Assembly: GCA_012960035.1 (NCBI GenBank)
Contig: DUBZ01000124.1
Span: 144,591-208,590 of the forward strand
Length of the DNA: 64,000 nt
Direction: 5' to 3'
DNA from: Myxococcales bacterium
GTDB taxonomy: Bacteria > Myxococcota_A > UBA9160 > UBA4427
Shown: piece by piece, positions 26,920 through 35,946 of the stretch
How the letters are laid out: each line of letters opens with the position of its first letter
Numbering within the stretch: position 1 is the stretch's first letter
Notes under the pieces: generated by a model
Seen by the model: the letters and a program-made list of their open reading frames with translations, nothing else
Database searches by the model: none
What the model was told of the DNA's origin: nothing
Made by a program: the position numbers and the translations under genes

Positions 26920-27612
26920 CTATCGCTTTTTCGCGGTGCTCTTCTTCGTGGCTTTTTTCGCCGGCCGATACGCTTCCTCGCGGACCCGCTTCTTCGTCGC
27001 AGCCCAGCCACAGATGGGGCAGGTACTTAGATCGTGAGATCGCGCGGGGCAGTATTCCCGTCCAAAGAAAATGATCTGCAAATGCGCCTTGCTCCAGGTC
27101 TCTCTCGGGAACAGCCGTTTTAAGTCTCGTTCGGTTCTTTCGACCGAGTGGCCATCGGAAAGCCCCCAACGCACGGCGAGACGATGGATGTGGGTATCGA
27201 CGGCAAACGCAGGATGACCAAACGCCTGACTCATCACGACGCTTGCAGTCTTATGCCCCACGCCCGGGAGCGCCTCAAGATCTTCGAAGTTGCCCGGCAC
27301 CTCGCCACCGTGCAGGTCGAGCAACATGTGTGAAAGCGTATGGATCGCCTTCGACTTCTGCGGCGAAAGACCGCACGGCCGAATGATCGAACGAATCTTC
27401 GCGACGGTTAGCTTCACCATCTTTTGTGGCGAGTCCGCCAATGCGAAAAGTTCAGGGGTCACCAGATTGACGCGCACATCCGTACATTGCGCCGACAGTA
27501 AGACCGCGATCAAGAGCGAATAGGAGTCGGTGTGGTCGAGCGGGATGGGCGGGTTCGGATAGAACTCGTCGAGCTGCTTTCGGATGCGTTCTGTTTTTTC
27601 GGCTCGGGTCAT
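26920..27612 (-). CDS. nth: Endonuclease III (nth family) lacking the canonical Fe-S cluster motif
   Basis: A base-excision-repair DNA glycosylase/AP lyase for oxidised pyrimidines. The helix-hairpin-helix LPGVGHKTASVV (about 116-127) contains the catalytic Lys, and AVDTHIHRLAVR (about 137-148) carries the catalytic Asp. In the C-terminus the usual C-x6-C-x2-C-x5-C cluster is replaced by C-PARSHDLST-C-PI-C-GWAATKK: nine residues between the first two Cys and no fourth Cys. This variant is known in other bacterial lineages, which suggests a cluster-free or Zn-type form. The protein ends in a lysine-rich tail. ATG 27612, 230 residues. Confidence 0.92.
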   Translation of the reverse strand: MTRAEKTERIRKQLDEFYPNPPIPLDHTDSYSLLIAVLLSAQCTDVRVNLVTPELFALADSPQKMVKLTVAKIRSIIRPCGLSPQKSKAIHTLSHMLLDLHGGEVPGNFEDLEALPGVGHKTASVVMSQAFGHPAFAVDTHIHRLAVRWGLSDGHSVERTERDLKRLFPRETWSKAHLQIIFFGREYCPARSHDLSTCPICGWAATKKRVREEAYRPAKKATKKSTAKKR

Positions 27613-27761
27613 GGACGCGCGAGCGTAGCGGGTGTTGAAGTTGCACACGCCGAGCGGGAAGCTCGATTCCGCGGATGGACTGCACCTCGATCTCGCCGCC
27701 CTCCATGGGGTAGCGGCCGCCGCGATGGCGACGGGTCGCACGGGCAAGCTACCTTCGCCGA

Positions 27762-28676
27762 ATGGTTGCTGACACCATCCCGAGCGTCCGAATGGCCCCA
27801 ACCGCCTTCCGGTGGACGGTCTTTCCGATCGTCATGGGCGCAACGGTGGCGTGGACGATGGCCCGCATGGCGGCAGGCCAGCCTCCGTCCGTCGCGTTCC
27901 TCCTGCCCCAGATCACAGCATTTGCGATTGTCGCGATCCTCGAGCACGTCTACCCGCTCCACCGCAGCTGGAACCGCAATCGTCGGGACGTCCACGTCGA
28001 TGCCGTGCACGGAGTGACCATCGCAGTCCTGGTTGGTATCGCATCGCCGATCGTCCTCGCGGGCGCGATTGGGCTTTCGGGCTTCGTGTCTCGCGAGTTC
28101 GGAACCGGACTGTGGCCGAGCCATTGGCCGCTGCTCGCGCAGGCCGCGCTCGCTCTCGTGATCGGCGAGCTGCCGGGCTACTGGATCCATCGCTGGCAGC
28201 ACCACTGGGAGTGGCTCTGGCGATTCCATGCCACGCACCACAGCGCGCCAAGGCTGTACTGGCTCAACGCGGGCCGCTTCCACCCGATCGACAGCCTGAT
28301 GACCTTCATCCCATCGTACGGGCTACTCGCGTTCCTGGGGTCCAGTGAGCCGGTGCTCGCGCTGTTCACGTTGGTGACCGCGATCCACGGAATCTTTCAG
28401 CACGCGAATCTCCAGCTGCGCCTCGGACCACTCAACTACTTCTTCAGCATGGCCGAGCTTCATCGGTGGCACCACTCGAAGACCGTCTTCGAAGCGAACC
28501 ACAACTACGGCCAGACGGTGAGCGTGTGGGACACCCTCTTCGGCACACGCTACCTACCGAACGACCGCGAGCCTCCCGAAGACATCGGCATTCCGGATCT
28601 ACCGAACTTCCCCATGACGTGGTGGGCCCAGATCCTATCGCCGCTGCGCTGGAGCCGAATTCGGGACGCGCAGTAA
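27762..28676 (+). CDS. Sterol desaturase/fatty acid hydroxylase family membrane protein
   Basis: An integral-membrane di-iron oxygenase homologue that hydroxylates or desaturates lipid chains. The three histidine clusters are present: HRWQHH (about 143-148), HATHHS (about 157-162) and, after more hydrophobic sequence, MAELHRWHHSK (about 230-240), with FQHANL between them. The 304-residue protein has several membrane spans. ATG 27762 is used, but no good Shine-Dalgarno is visible and ATG 27792 is also possible. It is divergent from nth, with 149 bp between starts. Substrate could be a sterol, hopanoid, carotenoid or fatty acid. Confidence 0.87.
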   Translation: MVADTIPSVRMAPTAFRWTVFPIVMGATVAWTMARMAAGQPPSVAFLLPQITAFAIVAILEHVYPLHRSWNRNRRDVHVDAVHGVTIAVLVGIASPIVLAGAIGLSGFVSREFGTGLWPSHWPLLAQAALALVIGELPGYWIHRWQHHWEWLWRFHATHHSAPRLYWLNAGRFHPIDSLMTFIPSYGLLAFLGSSEPVLALFTLVTAIHGIFQHANLQLRLGPLNYFFSMAELHRWHHSKTVFEANHNYGQTVSVWDTLFGTRYLPNDREPPEDIGIPDLPNFPMTWWAQILSPLRWSRIRDAQ

Positions 28677-28769
28677 CGCGTACACGGGCTCGAGGGGCTG
28701 CGCCGCGCCTGCTGGAAGCTCCCCGTCCGGATCGCGTCGTCGGGGCCGCGTTGGCTCGAGCCCCGCTGG

Positions 28770-29170
28770 CGCCGGAAACCGAGCTTCCCCAGGGAGGAAT
28801 AAAGCCAAAGGACTGGTAGCAATTGACGTGATACCCGGAGCCTACGGGGAGCCGCACCTCGGGGGCTAGGTCCGTATTCGAATTGTTCTCGATGCTGTCG
28901 AGATCGCCGGTAAAACGATGTCAAATGCCTCAATGCTCGCCTTGTTGGCATCCAGTCGCTCAGAAAGATCGTAGACCGAGCCGCCTCCATGGCTGAATCC
29001 GTAGAGCCCAATTGATCTGCCCCCCCGGTTCTGAACCGCGCTCACGATCTCGTCGTAGACCGCACCCGAGCCATCGGCTTCCACCTCATTTTCCACATCC
29101 ATGTGCGAGTCATAGCCCTGCTCGTGAAGGCTGACCGCCAGGATTGATATGCCTTCGTTGGGACCCAAAA
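28770..29170 (-). pseudogene. Frameshifted alpha/beta serine hydrolase remnant
   Basis: The minus strand encodes GPNEGISILAVSLHEQGY and then the nucleophile elbow LYGFSHGGGSVYDLSERL, typical of a lipase-like hydrolase. After FDIVLP the frame ends quickly, but in another frame the homologous-looking sequence continues at once as TGDLDSIENNSNTDLAPEV and GSGYHVNCYQSFGF. This indicates one frameshift near 28905, at GTTTTACC. No acceptable start is visible upstream. The piece is about 130 residues in total and probably dead. Confidence 0.55.
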
Positions 29171-29425
29171 CCGGATCGGTGAGGAACTGGAATTCGCCGT
29201 GCAGTCCGATGACAAGGCTCGTAAAAGCGAAGAACTGGACGCAAACCCTAATAGCCCCGGGCGAATTCGGTGCGTTCGCAATCACCGGGCAAGGCCGGCG
29301 GGAAGATGTCAATAGGGGAATGAATCCGCGGCGATTGCGGTATGCAAGACAGGCGAGCGGAGCAAACCGGATAAGGCAGAGGACGTTCCTATCCTCGGAT
29401 CTTTCTTTGGCCTCGTGGCCCTGCG

Positions 29426-29557
29426 CTAAGCGCGTTTCCGGAGTCCGAGCAAGCAAAGCCCCGTGCCCAACAGCAGGGCTGTGGACGGCTCGGGAATGGG
29501 AGCAACGCTCGTAACCGTGGCGGTGACGGCAACGAAATGACCGTCGTCCGCCAGCGT
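29426..29557 (-). pseudogene. Orphan PEP-CTERM sorting tail (truncated gene)
   Basis: Between the end of gpmI and the hydrolase remnant the minus strand reads ...TATVTSVAP then IPEPSTALLLGTGLCLLGLR and KRA-stop. This is a classic PEP-CTERM signal: Pro-Glu-Pro, hydrophobic helix, basic end. It targets exported proteins to an exosortase. Only 43 codons remain, preceded in frame by a TGA (29558-29560), so the protein body is gone. It shows that the lineage uses or used the exosortase/PEP-CTERM system. Confidence 0.7.
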
Positions 29558-29579
29558 TCAACCAAGACCGGCTCCGGCC

Positions 29580-31232
29580 CTATCTGAGGAGCGACGCCTG
29601 ATATTCCTCGGGCGACTCAAACCCGTGTAGCTGGAGCAAGGTCGCGGCAATGTTGCCAAGACCCGCACCCCCTAGCTCGGGTTTCAGCGTCAGGCTGTAC
29701 CCGGGCGCGTAAATCGAAAGCGGCACCCGATTCAGGGTGTGGCTCGTCTTCGCCGCGATCTGGCCGTTGGCATCGCGCTTCACTTCGCCCGTCTTCGTGT
29801 TGAACTCGTACATGCAGTCGGCGTTGCCGTGGTCGGCTGTCACCACGAGCGCGCCTTTCATTTGTTCGATCACGGGAAGCAGACGACCGATCTGCTGGTC
29901 GACGACTTCCACCGCCTTTACCGCTGCGTCGCGATCGCCGGTATGGCCCACCATGTCGCCGTTCGCGTAGTTGAGCCGCGCATGCTTGTAGCGCCCGGTT
30001 GCAAGCTCGGCGAGCAGGGTATCGGTGATCTCCGCGGCCTTCATCCACGGATGCTCTTCGAAGGGCACCACGTCACTCGGGATCTCGACATAGGTTTCCC
30101 GGGCATCGTCGAAGCGGCCGCTGCGGTTGCCGTTCCAAAAATAAGTGACGTGACCAAACTTTTGGGTTTCGCTGATCGCGAGAAGTGGCACATCATTTTG
30201 GACGAGGTACTCGCCCAAGGTCCGCTCGATGACGGGTGGGTCCACGAGGAAGTATTTCGGAAGGTGTCGATCGCCGTCGTACTGCATCATGCCCGCATAG
30301 AGCACGTCGGGAACTTCGCCTCGATCGAAGTATTCGAAGGCATCGGCTTCGAAGGCTTCAGTCATTTCAAGCGCTCGATCGCCTCGGAAGTTGAAGAACA
30401 CCACAGCCGAGCCGTCACGAATAGGACCTACGGGTTCGGCGTCTTCGCCCACAATGACGAACGGCGGCAGGTTTTGATCCCCAATGCCTTTCTCTTCGTC
30501 GCGAAACGTTTCGATCGCACGGCGCGCCGTTTCGAAGTGACGGGCCTGGCCATGAACATGGGTGTTCCAACCGGCCTCGACCATGGGCCATTCGGCGCCG
30601 TATCGGTCCATGGTGATCTTCATGCGACCACCGCCCGAAGCGATGCGGTAGTCGCGCTCCGGTTTGGCGCTGATTGCCGTGAGCAACTCTTCCAAGGCGT
30701 CGACGTATTCGAGCGCGCTTGTCGCGGGTACGTCGCGGCCGTCGAGTAGCGCATGAATGCGAACGCAGCGGACCCCGTCTTCATCGCAGCGGCGTAGCAA
30801 CGTAAAGAGATGATCGATGTGGCTGTGAACATTCCCGTCCGAAAGCAGTCCCATGAAGTGCAGCGGTTTCTCGGCCGCACGCACTCGCTCCGTCACGGCG
30901 TTCCACACATCACCCGCAAACAGGCTCCCCGAATCAATCGCATTGCCGACAAGCTTCGCGCCCTGGTCAAAAATTCGACCGGCACCGAGAGCGTTGTGCC
31001 CTACTTCGCTGTTGCCCATGTCGGTGTCGTCCGGCATCCCAACCCCACGGCCGTGGGCGACCAAGTGGGTCGACGGCGTGGTGGCGAGCAAATGGTCAAG
31101 GTTCGGCGTGCGTGCAAGCCACACCGCGTCTGAATCGTCTCGCCGACCGATCCCGACACCGTCCATCACACAAACCACCACCGGCCCTTCGACACCGGGG
31201 AACTGTTTGTGCGCCCGCAACTGAAAACTCAT
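29580..31232 (-). CDS. gpmI: 2,3-bisphosphoglycerate-independent phosphoglycerate mutase
   Basis: A glycolytic/gluconeogenic enzyme interconverting 3- and 2-phosphoglycerate with two Mn ions. The 550 residues match the long iPGM form. Visible motifs are VVVCVMDGVGIG (metal Asp), DDTDMGNSEVGHNALG with the phosphorylated Ser, MGLLSDGNVHSH, LDGRDVPP-like LDGRDVPATSA, FNFRGDRALE, and the C-terminal metal set NYANGDMVGHTGD and TADHGNAD. ATG at 31232. An OmpA-domain gene lies 225 bp upstream on the same strand. Remnant DNA follows the stop. Confidence 0.97.
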   Translation of the reverse strand: MSFQLRAHKQFPGVEGPVVVCVMDGVGIGRRDDSDAVWLARTPNLDHLLATTPSTHLVAHGRGVGMPDDTDMGNSEVGHNALGAGRIFDQGAKLVGNAIDSGSLFAGDVWNAVTERVRAAEKPLHFMGLLSDGNVHSHIDHLFTLLRRCDEDGVRCVRIHALLDGRDVPATSALEYVDALEELLTAISAKPERDYRIASGGGRMKITMDRYGAEWPMVEAGWNTHVHGQARHFETARRAIETFRDEEKGIGDQNLPPFVIVGEDAEPVGPIRDGSAVVFFNFRGDRALEMTEAFEADAFEYFDRGEVPDVLYAGMMQYDGDRHLPKYFLVDPPVIERTLGEYLVQNDVPLLAISETQKFGHVTYFWNGNRSGRFDDARETYVEIPSDVVPFEEHPWMKAAEITDTLLAELATGRYKHARLNYANGDMVGHTGDRDAAVKAVEVVDQQIGRLLPVIEQMKGALVVTADHGNADCMYEFNTKTGEVKRDANGQIAAKTSHTLNRVPLSIYAPGYSLTLKPELGGAGLGNIAATLLQLHGFESPEEYQASLLR

Positions 31233-31457
31233 GATCGTCCTTCTGCATCGAGACTCGCCGCTTGCTGCGAGGAGCTGAAGTTTTGCAGAACCAGACGACG
31301 ATACAACCGCGGCGTTACCCCGCTGCGACGAATACAGCCCAGAGAAAACGAAGTCCGTCCACGTGCCGTGCTTACGCAGGTTGAGTCCGGCTTTGTTCTT
31401 GACACGCTTGAGCTGTGCAGTCCGCAGGCGCTCGGCGCGGAGGACCCATCGCTTCGC

Positions 31458-32039
31458 TTACGATTCGGTTCCCAAGTTGATGATTTCAACGCGGCGGTTG
31501 TGCTGGCGCCCCTCGTCGGTGACGTTGGTATCCACCGGGCTCGCCTCTCCAAGGCCGATCGACTCGAGCCGCATTTGATCGACGCCGGTGTTTGTAAGGT
31601 AGTCCTGCACCACTTCTGCACGACGCTTTGAAAGGTTTGTGTTGAAATCCTCGCCGCCGATGCTGTCCGTATGTCCTTCGATGGAAAACCGAAAGGTTTC
31701 GAGGTCGGGCGCGGTGAGTGCTCTGCCGACCTTCTCCAACAAGGCCTTCGCTTCAGGCTTGAGCTCCGCGGAATTAAATTCAAAGTCGACCGGCAACCGC
31801 ACCCGCGGTCGGGCGCTTGCGCGCACCCTAATGCCCCGAGTCACGGCGAGGGCTTCGACGATGTCGCCCGATTCGATCACGTTGACTTCGACGTCACTTA
31901 GATCGGTCACCGAAGGGCCATCAGCGGCCACAGGCAAGGCGACTGCTGCGACGCCGAACATCAGGGCGGCGAGACCCAGAACGAGTCGACCGACGCTTCG
32001 CATTCCGTTCCGAGCCAAAAAGTTGGTCTGCTTCTTCAT
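31458..32039 (-). CDS. OmpA/MotB-domain outer-membrane-associated protein
   Basis: A 193-residue exported protein that probably binds peptidoglycan. The N-terminus is a signal peptide (MKKQTNFLARNGMRS, then a hydrophobic stretch ending VALPVAADG). The C-terminal half is an OmpA-like domain: FEFNSAELKPEAKALLEKVG, FSIEGHTDSIGGEDFN, LSKRRAEVVQDYL, RLESIGLGEASPV and NRRVEI, which includes the peptidoglycan-contacting Asp and Arg positions. There is no beta-barrel domain, so it is a small anchor rather than a porin. GAGGAAG lies upstream of the ATG. Confidence 0.9.
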   Translation of the reverse strand: MKKQTNFLARNGMRSVGRLVLGLAALMFGVAAVALPVAADGPSVTDLSDVEVNVIESGDIVEALAVTRGIRVRASARPRVRLPVDFEFNSAELKPEAKALLEKVGRALTAPDLETFRFSIEGHTDSIGGEDFNTNLSKRRAEVVQDYLTNTGVDQMRLESIGLGEASPVDTNVTDEGRQHNRRVEIINLGTES

Positions 32040-32323
32040 ATCGAGGCTTCCTCATGCTTCTGCTTCGTTCTGGTCGTTCGCTGTCGCCGGCGAATGCGGT
32101 CCGGGGTGCCGCTCAGGGTTGGTCAATGCTACCGACTATGGATTCGAAATTCTTCCTCTGTGGCAGAGTCTTGCGCGCCACGGATCTTCAATCGATCGGA
32201 CTTCGCTTTGATGCGCCTGTTGCCGCGTCCATTCACGCTCGTGCCTTGTTTTGCAAAAATTCGGGTAATTGCAGATTGTGAGCGCTCACCGGAGCCCGTC
32301 GGTGCAGCGAATTCGGTTCAACT

Positions 32324-34963
32324 ATGATTGCCCAGCCACCCGGAGACGGTTCCGGGGAGTCCTTGGCCGCGGAAGCCACGACGAATTCCCCGGCAAATCG
32401 ACCGGAAGCGGATGCGTCCGAAGCTCCGCGCCTCGCCGATCGCGTGCCGGACGGTCGCCTCTACGACCCCGAGGTGATCCTCGACCGGTTCTTGAAATGG
32501 ACGGCCGACGTTTCGCTCGATCTCTATCCCGCCCAAGAAGAGGCGCTGCTTGAGCTCTCAACCGGACAACATGTCATTCTCAGCACGCCGACGGGGTCGG
32601 GCAAATCGCTGGTTGCACTCGGCTTGCACTTCAAGGCCCGCTGCGAGGGCAAGCGTTCCTTTTATACAGCGCCCACCAAGGCGCTCGTCAGCGAGAAGTT
32701 TTTCGATTGGTGCGATCAGTTCGGGCCGGAAAACGTCGGCATGTTGACCGGAGATGCCAGCATCAATCGCGACGCGGAAATCATCTGTTGCACCGCCGAA
32801 GTCTTGTCGAGCATGGCCATCTCTGAAGGCGGCGACCTCGACGCCCCCTATGTGGTCATGGATGAGTTCCACTACTTCGGCGATCGAGACCGCGGCATGG
32901 CTTGGCAGCTTCCACTGCTTCAACTCCACGACTGCCAATTCCTGTTGATGTCGGCCACGCTGGGGGAAACGCAAACGATCGAGGAACTCATCGCGCGCAC
33001 CAGCGCTCATGGGACAGTGCGGGTCCACGGAGACGAACGGCCAGTTCCTCTCGACTATTCGTATCGCGAAACCCCGGTGCACGAAACGATCGAGAAGCTG
33101 CTTTCGAAGGACATGTCGCCCGTCTACATGGTCCACTTCACGCAACGCGAAGCCGCAGAGCAGGCCCAAGCGCTCACCAGCGCAAACATCAGTGACAAAG
33201 AAGAAAAAAAACGGATCGCAGAAGCGTTGGTTGGCTTTCGCTTTGACACGCCCTACGGAAAAGACATTCAGCGCTTCTTGCGCCATGGGATCGGGATTCA
33301 CCACGCGGGGCTCCTGCCCAAGTACAGGCTACTGGTCGAGCGGCTTGCACAGCGCGGGCTGCTCAAAGTGATCTGTGGAACCGACACCTTGGGCGTGGGC
33401 GTCAACATTCCCATTCGAACCGTACTCCTGAGCAAGCTCTGCAAGTTCGACGGAGAGAAAGTCCGCGTCCTAACGGTGCGCGAATTCCTGCAAGTGTCCG
33501 GTCGCGCCGGACGACGCGGCTACGACATTGCGGGGAGCGTCGTATGCCAGGCCCCCGAACATGTCATCGAAAACAAACGGCTCGAAGCAAAGGCCGCGAC
33601 AGCTGCGGGCGGAAAGAAAAAGAAGGTCGTCAAAAAGAAGCCGCCCACCAAAGGCTATGTCCCGTGGAATGAGGAGACGCTTGGTCGCCTATCGACGAGT
33701 ATGCCCGAGCCACTTGTCCCACGGTTTCACATGAGCGCGGGGTTACTCGTCGGTTGCCTGCAGAGCGAGGCCCACGGGCGCAGCGCAAGGCCGGGATACG
33801 GACGGCTCATCGAATTGATCGATGCGTGTCTTGAGGACCAGGGGACCAAGCGGAAGCTCAAGCGTGAGACCGCCGTATTGTTTCGCGCCCTTCGCGACGC
33901 CGAGATCATCGAGCTTGCAGCCGACCCGCGTCGTGCTGGCAAGCGAGTTCACGTCAGTGATGAGCTGCAGGAAAACTTCTCGCTCCATCATACGCTCTCC
34001 TTGTATCTCGTCGAAGCGCTTGACGCTTTGCACAGTGAAGGAACCGAACATGCCCTCGATGTCCTTGGCCTCGTTGAATCAATCCTCGAAAACCCGCGTG
34101 CCCTGCTGATCGCCCAGGAACGTCGGGTGAAGGGCGAACTCATGGCCCAGCTCAAGGCCGACGGCTTGCCCTTCGAAGAACGCATCGAAAAACTTGACCA
34201 AGTGAGCTGGCCGAAGCCGAACGCCGAATTCATCTACGCGACGTTCAACCGCTTTGCGGACAAGCACCCGTGGGTTGGAGAAGAAAACATTCGGCCCAAA
34301 GCGATTGCCCGGGAGATGTTCGAAAGTTATTCGGCTTTCAACGATTTTGTCGGTCGCAATCAGATGGCTCGCATTGAAGGCGTGTTGCTCCGGTACTTGA
34401 GCCAGGTCCACAACACCCTGGTGCGCACGATCCCGGATGCATTCAAAACCGATGACGTCCTGGACATGATCGCCTATTTCCGAACCCTACTCGCCCGCGT
34501 CGATGCGAGCCTGCTCGAAGAATGGCAAGACCGGATGGAGCCGGGGCGAGAGAAGCCGGTCATGAGCGATGCGATGGACGGCTCCGAACCCCGCTTCGAC
34601 ACGAAAGCCTTCGAAGCGCGAGTGCGTGCTGAGTTGCATCATTTGATGCGGTGCCTGGCCACGAAGAACTACGCAGACGCGATGCAGTGCATTCATGAAG
34701 ACCGAGACGACCCTTGGGACGCTGCGCGATTCGAAACAGAGCTCACCCCCTTCTATGAAGAGTATGAAGCAATCTTGTTTCAACCGAGTGCGCGCCAAGC
34801 CCATCTCGCGCAGGTGAAAGAGATCGAACCAAACCGCTACGAAGCGCGACAGGTGCTCAGCGACGACGCCGGCGACAACATCTACTTCGTCGAAGCGGTC
34901 GTCCATGTCGAGAGTCCGCTTTCAGATGCGCCCCTGCTTCGTTTGCGTCGCATCGGTACATAG
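32324..34963 (+). CDS. DEAD/DEAH-box helicase with C-terminal DUF3516 domain
   Basis: A Ski2-like superfamily 2 helicase of 879 residues. The helicase core shows STPTGSGKSLVALGL (Walker A, about 85-99), the DEFHYFGD box (DEVH-like motif II), LMSATLG (motif III), TDTLGVGVNIPIRTV, and QVSGRAGRRGYD (motif VI). A lysine-rich insertion (about 427-445) follows. The remaining 450 residues match the helical DUF3516 region found with this helicase type in actinobacteria and deltaproteobacteria. The substrate, RNA or DNA, is unknown; related enzymes are thought to act in RNA turnover. It is divergent from the OmpA-domain gene. Confidence 0.9.
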   Translation: MIAQPPGDGSGESLAAEATTNSPANRPEADASEAPRLADRVPDGRLYDPEVILDRFLKWTADVSLDLYPAQEEALLELSTGQHVILSTPTGSGKSLVALGLHFKARCEGKRSFYTAPTKALVSEKFFDWCDQFGPENVGMLTGDASINRDAEIICCTAEVLSSMAISEGGDLDAPYVVMDEFHYFGDRDRGMAWQLPLLQLHDCQFLLMSATLGETQTIEELIARTSAHGTVRVHGDERPVPLDYSYRETPVHETIEKLLSKDMSPVYMVHFTQREAAEQAQALTSANISDKEEKKRIAEALVGFRFDTPYGKDIQRFLRHGIGIHHAGLLPKYRLLVERLAQRGLLKVICGTDTLGVGVNIPIRTVLLSKLCKFDGEKVRVLTVREFLQVSGRAGRRGYDIAGSVVCQAPEHVIENKRLEAKAATAAGGKKKKVVKKKPPTKGYVPWNEETLGRLSTSMPEPLVPRFHMSAGLLVGCLQSEAHGRSARPGYGRLIELIDACLEDQGTKRKLKRETAVLFRALRDAEIIELAADPRRAGKRVHVSDELQENFSLHHTLSLYLVEALDALHSEGTEHALDVLGLVESILENPRALLIAQERRVKGELMAQLKADGLPFEERIEKLDQVSWPKPNAEFIYATFNRFADKHPWVGEENIRPKAIAREMFESYSAFNDFVGRNQMARIEGVLLRYLSQVHNTLVRTIPDAFKTDDVLDMIAYFRTLLARVDASLLEEWQDRMEPGREKPVMSDAMDGSEPRFDTKAFEARVRAELHHLMRCLATKNYADAMQCIHEDRDDPWDAARFETELTPFYEEYEAILFQPSARQAHLAQVKEIEPNRYEARQVLSDDAGDNIYFVEAVVHVESPLSDAPLLRLRRIGT

Positions 34964-34980
34964 CGGTTTGACACGGGTCG

Positions 34981-35880
34981 CTACGCGCCGTTCTTCTTGT
35001 CGAGTTCGGTGAGCGCAGCATCGTACGCATCAAAGCCAACGACTTCACGCAACGCCTCGAACGAGGTCAGGCGTCCGGGGGGCGTGCCCTGCCCCAGTGA
35101 AGCGAGCGCGTCATGCATCGCGGCAACCGCGGCAGACAACAGGGTCAGCGGGTAGGCTGCGATCTTGAAGCCCAGGGCTTCGAGCCGTTCAGGCGGCAGT
35201 ACCGGGGTGTCCCCCTGCTCCACCATGTTCGCCATTTTGGGCCCGGGGAGCGCGCGACAAAGCTCTTTCATCTCGGCTTCAGACTGAGGGGCTTCGAGAA
35301 ATAAGATGTCCGCGCCGAGGTCTGAAAATTCGCGACAGCGATCGATCGCTTCGGCGAGCCCGTGGTCGTGGCGAGCGTCGGTGCGCGCCATCACCAAGAT
35401 GTCGTGTCCTTCTTCTTCCCGCGCAGCAACGGCGGCACGTATGCGACTGGCGGCTTCGTCCCGGGACACCACCTGCTTGCCACGGGTATGACCACAGCGC
35501 TTCGGTGCGAGTTGATCTTCGATCATCGCGCAGGCAAACCCCGCGCGCGCGTAGCCCGCGACCGTTCGTTTGACGTTCATCGCATTGCCGTAGCCCGTGT
35601 CGGCGTCACCGATGACTGGGATCGTGACGGCATCGCAGATGTTGCGACCCTGGTCGAGCATTTCTCCGTATGAGATCAGACCCGTATCCGGCGCGCCCAA
35701 TCGCGCAGCGGCTACGGCAAAGCCGCTCATGAACGTCATTGGAAAACCGGCTTGCTCGATCAACTTTGCAGAGAGGCCGTCAAAGCAACAAGGCATCACA
35801 TGGATCCCAGGCTCTTCGAGTAAGCCGCGAAGGACTTGGGCGCGTGAGAGAGTGGATGAATCTTCGTCGGGTGCGGTCAT
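34981..35880 (-). CDS. Isocitrate lyase/PEP mutase superfamily enzyme (2-methylisocitrate lyase-like)
   Basis: A 299-residue TIM-barrel lyase. Family features are CCFDGLSAKLIEQAGF, the Mg-binding DADTGYGNAMNV, EDQLAPKRCGHTRGK with the catalytic K-[RK]-C-G-H loop, and MARTDARHDHG. These support C-C or P-C bond cleavage of a methylisocitrate, oxaloacetate or similar acid; the exact substrate is open. ATG 35880 is favoured because GGAGG lies 10 bp upstream; an in-frame start at 35916 lacks this. It lies 66 bp downstream of the paired histidine kinases on the same strand and may be in their transcript. Confidence 0.85.
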   Translation of the reverse strand: MTAPDEDSSTLSRAQVLRGLLEEPGIHVMPCCFDGLSAKLIEQAGFPMTFMSGFAVAAARLGAPDTGLISYGEMLDQGRNICDAVTIPVIGDADTGYGNAMNVKRTVAGYARAGFACAMIEDQLAPKRCGHTRGKQVVSRDEAASRIRAAVAAREEEGHDILVMARTDARHDHGLAEAIDRCREFSDLGADILFLEAPQSEAEMKELCRALPGPKMANMVEQGDTPVLPPERLEALGFKIAAYPLTLLSAAVAAMHDALASLGQGTPPGRLTSFEALREVVGFDAYDAALTELDKKNGA

Positions 35881-35946
35881 GAGCTCAGGGCCTCCGTTGC
35901 GACGTCGGACCTTCATGGGGCCTGCGCCGCGAAACGCGGCCGGACT

